DNA from: Guyanagaster necrorhizus
Taxonomy: Eukaryota; Basidiomycota; Agaricomycetes; Agaricales; Physalacriaceae
Direction of reading: 5' to 3'
Assembly: GCF_019112545.1 (NCBI RefSeq)
Contig: NW_025064888.1
Span: 331,383-395,382 of the forward strand
DNA length: 64,000 bases
Part shown: positions 25,102 through 34,367 of the stretch, one piece after another
Position numbering within the stretch: the first letter of the stretch is position 1
Layout: the number at the start of each line of letters is the position of its first letter
The notes under the pieces: generated by a model
Seen by the model: the letters and a program-made list of their open reading frames with translations, nothing else
Database searches by the model: none
What the model was told of the DNA's origin: nothing
Program-made: the position numbers and the translations under genes

Positions 25102-28100
25102 GGACTGAGGCATTGGTGAGTGAATAGCCAAACTCTGTGAACAAGTTGTGAAGCCAAAGAATTTCCTGACCAGCAGACACAGCTGAAACATATTCTGCCT
25201 CTGTTGTTGAGAGTGTCACAAATGCCTGAAGACAACTCATCCAGCTAATGGCTCTAGTACCTATTTTGACAATGAAGCCACTTGTAGAATGCCCACTATC
25301 TTTGTCACTCTCATGATCTGCATTGCAATAAGTCTTGAAGTCAAAGACTGACAAATCTAACTCAGAGTCAGGAGAGTAGACAATGTGATAGTCAACTGTG
25401 CCCTTCAGATAGTGTAATAGCCATTTGAGAGCTTTTCAGTAGGCTGTGCCAGGGTTTTTGCTGAATTGTGAGAGTATGCTCACAGGATAGGCAACATCAG
25501 GCCTGATAGCAATAGTGAGGTAGGCCACAGAGCTGAGCACATTCAGATATAGGATTGTCTACATTGTTTCATATTCCTCTGGTGTTTTGAGAGACTGATC
25601 TGCTGTAAGTTTTATGTTTGGATCTAAAGGTGTCAGAACAGGGTTGCAGTCAGCCATTCCTGCATGTTGCAAAATATCTAGAGTGTATTGGCACTAAGAG
25701 AGAGTGTGTGTTTGATTGGCTTGATCATGCTTGATCTTGATACCAAGGAAGTAAGATGTTGAATCCAAGTCTTGAAGCTTGAAGTGCTTCTTAAGATCAT
25801 TGATGACCTTTGTAACACCATCTGGTGTCTTTGTGGCGATAGTCATGTCATCAACAAAGACTGGAATAATGATATGCTCACTGTCTCTCTTGTAAACCCA
25901 GACACTATGCTTGCATTTTACCTGTTCAAAATCTATGACATTGGTCAATATTGTATATAGCTTTTTGTGCCATTCTCTCTCAGCTTGCTTTAGTCCATAT
26001 AGAGACTTGAAGAGGTGCCAGACCCATTTCTTTTCTTTTTTCTCAAAATCTTCTGGCTGCTTCATATACATCTCTTCTGTCAGCTCACTATTGAGAAATG
26101 CTGATGAGATATCAACACTCTATAGCTCTAAATCCTTGAGAGCACCAAGTGCTAGGACAGCTCATAGAGCAGCCTATTTTAGCATTGGAGAGAAGGTTTC
26201 AGTGTAATTAAAGCCAGGTTATTGTGAGTATCCCTTTGTAACAAGTCTTGCTTTATAGTGCTCAATTGATCTATCAGCATTGCATTTCACTTTGAATACC
26301 TAGTGACTCCCAACTGCCTTTCAATTTGGAGGGCATTTCACTAATTTGAAGACACCATTTTCAATGAGTGCCTGTATCTCTTATATAGTGGCTTCATACC
26401 AACTTGCAGCTTCCTCTGGAGAATGTTTCATAGCTTCACAGAAGGATTTAGGTTCACCATCATGTGTAGATGCCTTGTAAGCTGCTTCTGTCATGCTTTC
26501 AAATGCAACTTTCAGTCCTTTCTCTATTGTCAAGTGCTTTATTGTCTAGCTGGAGAAAGCTTTGTCTTCAAAAATAGTTTTGTCTTTTATAAAGGCTGTA
26601 TGTGCTTGATCCTCTGCATTTCTTGCATGATTATCATTGTTAACATTTCAGTGCATTCCATAACCATAACCAGAGCCAGGATCATATAAGCCATCATCAT
26701 ATATTCTGTATTCATGTTTGCCTAGGTCTGTTGGAGATGATGGTGATAGAGTTAGGTCTGAGAGAGATCTATTAAATGGTGAGCCAGGAGGAGTCATAAT
26801 ATCATGAGGAAAGGGTGATACTGGAGGTGATGAGCTTAGAGGAGGTGAGGGATTTGGTGCTGGAGGATTTTCTAGAGGTGGAAGATCATCATTGTTAAGG
26901 TCTCTCTCTTGATCAGGCAGCATAGGAGAATCTGACAGATTTGAGAGTGGAGAAAATAGGTCACTGAAAGGGTTGATAAGAGTTTTTGTATTTTCTGAGA
27001 ACACTTGCTTGTCAAAAATAACATGGCTTGATATGATGAACTTCTTAGTTATAGGGTTCCAGCACTTCCATGCCTTTGTACCTGATAGATATCCAACAAA
27101 TATGCATTTGGTGGTATGTGGCTGAAGACCTTGTCACTTGTTCTTTTTGATATGAATATAAGCTAAGCAGCTAAAGACATACAAGTTAGAGACATTAGGT
27201 TTCTTCTTGTGCCAGCCAGTGTATGGTGTTATTTTAGAAAGTGGTGCTGTAGGGCAATGGTTGTGCACATATACAAATGCAAGCACTGCTAGTCTCCAGA
27301 AAGAGAGAGAAAGATGAGCTTCATAGAGCATAGTAATAGTCTCTTCAGCAATATTGTGATTTGCATGTTCTGCAATTCTATTTTGATGAGACTCATCAGG
27401 CTCAGTATAGCACCTTGATATCCCTTCTTCTATGCATAGCTGATCAAATTCATGACCCATATACTCTCCTCCACTATCATTTTACTTCTCTAAGATCTTC
27501 AGACTATGAAAATTTTCAGCATAGGCTTTATAGTGTTTAAATTCAGCTAGAGCATCACTCTTGTGCTTTAGCAAGGCAACAGCCCAAAACTGCAGAGCAC
27601 CACATATGAAAGTGATCTAATAGTGATAACCTTCTGATGTAGCAACTGGCATAGATCTCTTAAAATCAGAGAATACAATTGCAAGAGGGTGTGTTGGAAG
27701 GAGTGAGGGCCCTTGAGGAATATTATATCACTTGTGCTTGCCTATAAGACAAGGTTCACAAATTGGGTCAGGATTAGATTGCATATTGTTCATCTTCATA
27801 TTTAAGACAAGCTGATTCTCATACATATTCCAAACAATGTTTATGCTTCTGTGACAGATTTGTCAATGCTATAGAGTCAGGTCAAGTGGACAGATGCTTG
27901 TAGTACTTGAGATTACTGGCCTTGTAGTGCAAGTGGTGCCATTAAGATATTCAATGTTGTTATCATTAACAGTAGCTGAGAAACAAAGTGCTTTATCTTA
28001 AAAGAACTAGATCAATGATCTGGCTATATTGATCTCATATCTCTTATGATGTGTAAGATGAAAGAGTGAAAGCAAGTTATTGTGAAGATCAGGTACATGC

Positions 28101-29215
28101 AGTACATCCTGGAACTTGACAGCCTCACAGACCTCTCTATTTTTCTCTTTAGACTCAAACACAACTGTCTCTATGCCTGCTGAATAGATGATTGAATTGT
28201 CTGCTAACTGAATTGGAACCACATGTGGTGTCCAGACATGAAATCAGTCTCGACAATAGCTCATGTGAGATGAAGTGCCTGTATCTATATTCCAGTTAGA
28301 TAATGCTGGGGACAAGAGATCAATACTCACTTGGCTGGTGGTCTCTTCTGCAATGTTTGACTTCTCTGTCTTTGCCTCTTCCACCTTTTTGTCTGATTTT
28401 ATATTCTGATGTTCCTAGACATGCTGTATAGCTTGCTCCTTGGCTTTCTTTTTGCTGAAACACTCCTCCTCAGTATGTCTAGAGTTGATGCACCAGCTGC
28501 AGATGGTATCAGATGATGCCACATGAGTGGCTTGGACTCTGACAGCACTCACTTTGAATGATGTTGCTGAAGTGGTGTTGTGAGAGTGATGCTGCATCTC
28601 TTTGGTGTGGAAGGCAGCAATGAGTTTGTCGAGACTGAGAGAATGGAGAAGAAGAACTGATGACATAAAATTGTCATAATCAGATGAGAGAGCACAGATG
28701 AGAGTTATAGATTGAAGCTCTTCATCGAGTTGATTGATGGTAAACTTTTCAGAGTGAAGTGCTTTGATATCTTATATAGCTTGTGAGATACATCCAATGA
28801 AAGTAGAGAGAGACTCTTCATCATTCTTCTGAATGCTGAATAAGGTGTCATAGGCATTGAAATGAGTGCCTAGTTTTTGCTGTTGGTGAATATCTTTCAG
28901 TTTCGATCACATAGCTGTGAGCTTACCCATGAGGAGACTGATATGAGCATGCTGTGATTTATCAATGCAAAGCCAGAAGTATCCTGCTGCAGATGAATGA
29001 GCTTGAAAGTAAGCTTTTGTCTTCTTCTTTTTGAGCTTTGTGGGTTCACTGAGGTTGGCTTACTCTGATAGCTCCTTGGTGCTATTGAAGTGGCCAAATA
29101 GCCCCTTAATGCATATGTAGGCTTTGAATGAAGGTGTAAAGTAGTTCTAGTTGCTAGCATGAAGATTGGAAAAACTATATTTGATGGTGTTGACAACATC
29201 TGAGTCATTTATCAT
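25102..29215 (-). pseudogene. gag-pol: Copia E gag-pol remnant
   Basis: Read on the minus strand from an ATG at 29215. A UBN2-like copia Gag comes first, with a knuckle CSWCINSRHTEEEC near 28500. A protease and pre-integrase region follows (LADNSIIYSAGI.., LHNNLLSLFHL, about 28220-28010), then the integrase core (QNRIAEHANHNIAEETI.., about 27400-27330), then reverse transcriptase (SLYGLKQAEREWHKKLY near 26000 and FVDD near 25855), then RNase H (TYCNADHESDKDSGHSTSGF and ISWMSC..STTEAEY, about 25330-25190). RNase H is cut at 25102 by gypsy D. Stops are frequent; the longest open part is 125 codons. Confidence 0.9.
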
Positions 29216-29386
29216 AGTATGAGAAAAAAAAAAGACTATTGAGATTAAAAAGTGTGTGAAGGCCTGTGATGGGTGGATATGACTTCTAAATGAATAGTAA
29301 TATCCCTTAGGAAAGTGACCAAGACTTTGACATCTAGTGAATAGTTCATAAGAGAGAACAAAAAAATTGCTTGGCTTAGTAAGGCA

Positions 29387-29400
29387 CAGGGCTCATAATC
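29387..29400 (-). promoter_or_regulatory. Primer-binding site of copia E: initiator tRNA-Met half
   Basis: The plus-strand bases CAGGGCTCATAATC abut the 5' LTR. The anticodon arm of fungal initiator tRNA-Met reads CAGGGCTCATAACC, so 13 of 14 match. A cleaved, internal piece of this tRNA is the known primer of copia in Drosophila. The single mismatch is a C-to-T change in keeping with decay. Confidence 0.75.
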
Positions 29401-29598
29401 TGTTGAGAGCAGATTGCATAGTACAGCAGAGAAAGCTAGGTCTGGAGTTGAAAGTCAAAAGCTAGTAGTTATAAATAGTATATGATACATATCTGGAGTC
29501 AAAAGTCAAAAGCTAGTAAGCATTGACTTTCAATCTCCAGTATTAGTAGCTATGATTATATAAGGTAAGAGTGATATAGAGAGTGTGCTACTTCAACA
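29401..29598 (-). repeat. 5' LTR of copia E (198 bp)
   Basis: TGTTGAG to TTCAACA. It carries two copies of a CTGGAGT..AAAGTCAAAAGCTAGTA block about 51 bp apart, where the 3' LTR has one. It is followed by the AAGTG target duplication. Confidence 0.9.
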
Positions 29599-30556
29599 AA
29601 GTGATGGAGTGGCTAGAGCCAGTCAAAAAGAAAGAATTACAATCCTTCCTCAGCTTCACAAATTTCTACTAATGATTCATCAAAGACTATAGCAGAGTGG
29701 TTTGACCAACAATCCAACTAACCAGCAATGCACCCTAAATCTGAGGCCTCTCCTAGCAAGACATGTTTGATGACCTTAAAAGACAATTAGTTAAGAACAT
29801 AATTCTCACAATCTCTACACAGAATGGGAAGTTCCATGTGGAGGCCAACTCTAGTGAAAGAGCTATCAGTACTGTCCTATTTCAGGAGCAAGACAGAAAA
29901 TAGCAACTAGTAGCCTTCCTCTCCAAGGTGCTAACTGTCACTAAATAGAATTATGAAATCTATAACAAAGAGCTACTCACTATTATGTTAGCATTGGAGG
30001 AGTGGAGACACTACTTAATCAGAGCAGCAGAGATATTTGAAATATAGACTGATCATCAAAACCTATAGTATTTCTAACAACTATAGAAACTGAATTAAAG
30101 GCAAGCCTGATGGATAATGGAACTTAGCCAGTATCAATACATGCTTTATTATAAAGCTGATATGGCAAATAAAAAGACCAATCTACTCTCTTGATGAGCT
30201 GATCACAATCAGAGAGGAAATGATAATGAAGGAGTCATATTATTGAGGCTCAAACACTTTTGGGCTATGATAATGCCAACAAAGGAGGAGATTCATGAAT
30301 GAATCAAAAGCACAACCTGTGATAGCTGAAGATGAGATCAGCAGGTAGCCCTATTACTCAATCATGAGTGAGGAATGACAAAGGAAGAAGAGCTGATCCA
30401 CTATGATAGATAGATCTATATACCAAGAGATCATACTCTCTGTAGTGAGATCATTGCCACCTGTCATGATCACACAATAGCTGATCATCCTAGTGTTACC
30501 AAGACAAAGAAACTTGTATTATGAGAATATTAGTGGCTAAAGATAAGTAATAATAT
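29599..30556 (+). mobile_element. pol: Element C, segment 2: reverse transcriptase to integrase start
   Basis: Continues pol of C from segment 1 (VMEWLEPVKKKELQSFL.FTNFY), through RNase H (near 29830-30100) to the integrase zinc region (TKTKKLVL.EY.W). It ends at AATAT (30552-30556), the target duplication of element B. With B and one AATAT removed, the codons run NNIA.YVKVCEVCQREK into segment 3. Heavily mutated. Confidence 0.92.
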
Positions 30557-31076
30557 TGTTACGATTTCTTTTCTTTTTCTTTTCTTTTTACCCCTATTTA
30601 TGCTTAGTCATGGCACAAGACCACGGGAAAGGCTTAGTAAGCACAACTGAGCCACCTNNNNNNNNNNNNNNNNNNNNNNNNNNNNNNNNNNNNNNNNNNN
30701 NNNNNNNNNNNNNNNNNNNNNNNNNNNNNNNNNNNNNNNNNNNNNNNNNNNNNNNNNNNNNNNNNNNNNNNNNNNNNNNNNNNNNNNNNNNNNNNNNNNN
30801 NNNNNNNNNNNNNNNNNNNNNNNNNNNNNNNNNNNNNNNNNNNNNNNNNNNNNNNNNNNNNNNNNNNNNNNNNNNNNNNNNNNNNNNNNNNNNNNNNNNN
30901 NNNNNNNNNNNNNNNNNNNNNNNNNNNNNNNNNNNNNNNNNNNNNNNNNNNNNNNNNNNNNNGACCTTGGGTCACATCGTTCGGATATACATATAGTGAA
31001 CTCAGGTGATTCCTCGAAGTGCGAAGGAACACCTGTTTATCACGTGTATCAGTTCACATGACGCTTGGGCCTAACA
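30557..31076 (+). repeat. 5' LTR of element B, with an assembly gap
   Basis: 101 bp before the gap and 114 bp after it align with the 3' LTR at 38294-38394 and 38604-38717. The sequence missing between them is 209 bp in the 3' LTR. It starts TGTTACG where the 3' LTR has TGTTATG, a CpG-type difference. Confidence 0.93.
30658..30962. other. Assembly gap (305 N)
   Basis: A run of N inside the 5' LTR of element B. The 3' LTR predicts 209 bp here, so the gap length is probably not exact. It would hold the promoter, TATA box and self-primer motif of the 5' LTR. Confidence 0.97.
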
Positions 31077-31090
31077 ATTAGCTCGAAGCT
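31077..31090 (+). promoter_or_regulatory. Primer-binding site of element B (self-primer type)
   Basis: ATTAGCTCGAAGCT directly follows the LTR. Positions 31078-31090 are the exact reverse complement, over 13 nt, of AGCTTCGAGCTAA at 38555-38567 in the LTR. That run starts 34 nt after the start of the TATTTAAG box (38521), where transcription is expected to begin. This is the arrangement of self-priming Tf1-type elements. I see no match to a tRNA 3' end. Confidence 0.75.
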
Positions 31091-31132
31091 TCCTCGTTCC
31101 CTTTCTCAAGCCCAATTGTGCTGAGAAACCGA

Positions 31133-32614
31133 ATGCCTCCAGTAACAACCGCCGACCTCAATCACGACTTCTTCGAGCTTATAGCTTCCATCATCGGAAC
31201 ATTGCTCGGTCTCTTAGCTATTATCACCCTTTGTCGCGGACGACAATCAGTAGCAGCTTGGATAGTCAGGCACTATCAAGTGTTCCAGCATATTCAACAA
31301 ATTCTACACAACGTAACCCCTGATTTACCTTTCCATGACATCCCCCCCTCTGCCAGAACGTCCTTCTTCCCGCAAGGGGGACCCGTACCAGAAGCCGGGA
31401 ATAGCGACCCGGATCAGAGGAGCCTTCACGAGGAGGAAGGACTCGAACACCCCCGATGACACATCGGAGACCGCCACCCTGCTCTCACAGGGTTCCGGAA
31501 CCCGTAGACGACAAACGTCGCTCAGGAGCCCGCCGAGGTCTCCAACTACGTCACTCCGGCCAGCTCCCCCGAGCATTCCGCCTCCCCAATTCCCTCAGGG
31601 ATTGGAAACCGTGCTCGGGACTCCCTTGATGCCGCTCGGATGGCTGCGGGACCCGGCGAAGGTCCCCACACCCCCCTGAACCCCCCCGAGACCCCCACCG
31701 AGCCCAACTCCGACCCCAGCCCGTCCGTCAGCAGGTTGGGGGTCGACGACCCACGGGGAAGAACAATCCACCCCGACTATAACAATGCAGATATCGCCAT
31801 CTCGGCGGCAGGAGATCCCTACCGGCATCTCCATGTCGGGAGTGAACCCGAGAACGAGACCGCCAGCCAAAGAGAGAGGGCTGCAACAAGAAGAATCATA
31901 CACCAAATATTCCTGGAGTGGGACCTTGCCGTACCCTTCGACTACGATGAAGCCGTATGACAGCAGAATCAGCACCGGGAGGAAGAGATTAGGCGAACCC
32001 AGGAGGAGCTTGCCGACTACGTCCGAGAAGAGGCCCGAGAGCAGTACGAGGCCGCAGAGTATGACAGACAGGGGAGAGAACGAAGAAGAATGGAGGAGGT
32101 CGAAAGGATGGGATCAGCTTCCCCTAGGGAGTATGAGCTCCGCAGCGACGATGGGTCTCCCTTCCGAGAGCCCGACTCGGACGACGACCCATGGACAGGA
32201 CCCGCCAGCATCGTCAGTTGGGACGAGGCAATCAGGCGAGGAAATGCCGAAAGAACCCGAACTGTCGACCTCGAGTATCCCGCCCGCACTGACACCATCT
32301 CCTCCGACGCCGACTCCATCCTCGGAGCCTACGGGCTCCGAGTACCCGACAATGCCCACGTCTCCGACAGGGCCCTCCAGCGATTCCTGGGCAGCAGGGT
32401 CGCTCGACAATTTCTCAATCCCGAGTTCCAGCGACTCTTCGGCGTCTATAGCCGAGAACTGGAGGAGACAAGAGTGCGCGGCGGGACGCGCTACAGCCGA
32501 CTTAGGAGTCCCCCCATCACTTGGACCAGTGATCAAGGGGACGATGGGCCCAGCACCCAAGTCAACAGAAGGGTCTCCGACGACCCTTCGTCCTCTCGTA
32601 CCGTCCATCTATGA
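31133..32614 (+). pseudogene. ORF0 of element B: membrane-segment protein upstream of gag
   Basis: A frame of about 493 codons between the 5' LTR and gag. The chosen start is the ATG at 31133 (MPPVTTADLN), conserved in D. Residues about 14-33 (ELIASIIGTLLGLLAIITLC) are a likely transmembrane helix followed by basic residues. The rest is Pro-, Ser-, Arg- and acid-rich, with a conserved block ILGAYGLRVPDNAHVSD through GSRVARQFLNPEFQR (about 32320-32440). Stops at 31457 (TGA), 31505 (TAG) and 31958 (TGA) break it. D and H read through or carry different codons at some of these, so they look like mutations. The frame ends at TGA 32612-32614, overlapping gag, which is in the +1 phase. I recognise no known domain; function unknown. 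Confidence 0.65.
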
Positions 32615-34367
32615 CCAGCCCGTCAGTTCCCTCCTCGGGGAAGAGGACAGCGGGGACGAGGGCAACGAGGAGGACGACGGGGACAGTGATGATCCATATC
32701 GGCGACGACTGGAACAAGCAGGAGAGGATACAGACGAAGAAGCGCTGCGAGAAGAAATTGAAAGAGCTAGGGGCAAGGAGTATCAGGAATTGTACGAGCA
32801 GGGGAGAAATTATCTATGGCAGGACGTGCGCTGGCAAGCGACGTCCTTAGGGCTTGAGTATAGGTATGCGACAGGTACTGAAAAGGAAAAAATTCTACAG
32901 TATGCCGCAACAGAATACGCATGGAGGGAATATGGGCGACGACACCCAGAAGACCCCCTCATGCCGATACCTCCGTATCAGCCTGACAAACCAAAAGCAC
33001 CAGCACCGATGCCGCGTACCCCCCCCATTCCACCAAGACGAGCCGTTTACGTTGCCCCGTCAATCCGAAGCCAGGCCGACGACAGCCCGTCAACCCGAAG
33101 CACGGCATCATGGCTTGTCCAAACCCGAACTCGACCGGCCTGGCGCCCTGCTGAAGTACGAAACCTGTGGACCGGCAAAGGAAGTCGGCTCCTTGGCAGA
33201 CAACCTCCCCCGGATCAAGCAGAATCCAGTGGGAAGGACCCTATTCGAGATGACCCCGAGGCGGTCCGCCTCGGATTCACAGTACGAGATGGGGTAATCG
33301 TTCGGGTAACCGACCCAAAAGGAAGCCCAGTCGCAGATGATAATTCCTTGCATTCCTTCCCCGGACCACCCACGGAATGGAAACAACCACCGTTCGACGG
33401 ATGGCCCAACCCGATGGGGGCACTCCCGCCCAATGCCAATGTTTTACAATGCCATCCCGACCTTCTCAGAAAACCGCGACCCTTCAAAGGGGTCTCTGAC
33501 GACATTGACCGATTCCTGGTAGATTGCGAACAGTACTTCGAAGTCTACATCGGGTACATAGGAACCGACATGAACAAGGTCACCTTCGCCACCTCCTATC
33601 TAGAAGACAAGGCCAAGACGTGGTGGATCCTTATTTCCCCGAACTTCCGATCAACCACCAGGGACCACTACCGGTATCTCTCGTGGCCGGTCTTTAAACG
33701 CATGCTAAACGACAAATTTATCGATCCGGCCGTTCAAGAAGTGCATAAACAAAAGATCAAAGAGTACAAAATGGGAGATAAGGCGGCCACCGATTACTTC
33801 GACGAGCTGGAGCGGCTCGCCAAACTTGCGGGGATCAGAGAAGATATCGCAAACGACGGGAGGATGGTAGAAGCCCTCAAATGGGGAGTTCCATCCTCGT
33901 ACCTCACGATGATCTTGGCCATGGGCGTCAAAATATTGATGCCTGTAGGCTACGACGAGTGGAAAGAAAGGATTGTCGAGATGTACAAGGAGAGGCAAAG
34001 ACAGAAAGTGGAGGCATCGACGTTGCAAGAGTATGGCAACAAGAAATCGACACCGCCAACCCCGAACAAGTCGGGGCAAACTGCCGGGAAACCATCAGGA
34101 ACTCCCCCGTCGGCAAACTACGGCACTCAGAAAACTGGGACAGGAACTACATATACCGGTGCCGGTAAACCAATGGACATCGATCGGATGAAGAAGGAGG
34201 GCAAGTGCTTCAACTGCGGGTTGAAAGGCCACATGGCCAAAGACTGCCCAAAGAAGAAGCGCACTCGCGAAGATATACGAGCGCAGATTGCCGAATTGCA
34301 GAAGGAAGACGAAGAACTCGGCAAGGATACGAAGATCGAAGAAGTAAAAGACGGGGCCAGTCAGTGA
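32544..34367 (+). CDS. gag: Gag polyprotein of element B (intact)
   Basis: Structural Gag protein, open for 607 residues from the ATG at 32544. The true start is uncertain: the frame is open further upstream, but there the ORF0 frame is the conserved one. An acidic stretch (EEDSGDEGNEEDDGDSDD) comes first, then a Pro-rich linker, then a capsid-like region from WPNPMGALPPNANVL (about residues 285-480), a basic linker, and one CCHC knuckle (CFNCGLKGHMAKDC, residues 555-568, 34206-34247) for RNA binding. It stops at TGA 34365-34367. The pol frame (-1) is open from 34205, so Pol is likely made by a -1 shift; I see no classical slippery heptamer. Confidence 0.85.
   Translation: MGPAPKSTEGSPTTLRPLVPSIYDQPVSSLLGEEDSGDEGNEEDDGDSDDPYRRRLEQAGEDTDEEALREEIERARGKEYQELYEQGRNYLWQDVRWQATSLGLEYRYATGTEKEKILQYAATEYAWREYGRRHPEDPLMPIPPYQPDKPKAPAPMPRTPPIPPRRAVYVAPSIRSQADDSPSTRSTASWLVQTRTRPAWRPAEVRNLWTGKGSRLLGRQPPPDQAESSGKDPIRDDPEAVRLGFTVRDGVIVRVTDPKGSPVADDNSLHSFPGPPTEWKQPPFDGWPNPMGALPPNANVLQCHPDLLRKPRPFKGVSDDIDRFLVDCEQYFEVYIGYIGTDMNKVTFATSYLEDKAKTWWILISPNFRSTTRDHYRYLSWPVFKRMLNDKFIDPAVQEVHKQKIKEYKMGDKAATDYFDELERLAKLAGIREDIANDGRMVEALKWGVPSSYLTMILAMGVKILMPVGYDEWKERIVEMYKERQRQKVEASTLQEYGNKKSTPPTPNKSGQTAGKPSGTPPSANYGTQKTGTGTTYTGAGKPMDIDRMKKEGKCFNCGLKGHMAKDCPKKKRTREDIRAQIAELQKEDEELGKDTKIEEVKDGASQ

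Larger units (their letters stand above)
16545..29598 (-). mobile_element. Element E: Ty1/copia retrotransposon, split by gypsy D
   Basis: The ends are direct repeats starting TGTTGAGAGCAGATTGCATA and ending CTACTTCAACA. Removing gypsy D and one GGACT duplication leaves about 4.9 kb, a normal copia size. The order on the minus strand is gag, protease, integrase, reverse transcriptase, RNase H, the copia order. The sequence next to the 5' LTR matches an initiator tRNA-Met anticodon arm. All coding parts carry stops. Confidence 0.93.

Noticed and set aside
30556..31032. Open frames of 130-146 codons on both strands across the N run
   Set aside because: They consist mostly of undetermined residues. 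The region is the 5' LTR of element B.
31077..31095. A tRNA-type primer-binding site (TGG start) in gypsy B
   Set aside because: No TGG or tRNA 3'-end complement follows the LTR; the self-complementary run explains the site better.
31785..32543. The 5' part of an 860-codon open frame read as a longer Gag N-terminus
   Set aside because: Over this stretch D matches B much better in the other (ORF0) phase. The Gag phase is open there mainly because GC-rich sequence has few stops. I therefore start Gag at 32544 and mark the start as uncertain.
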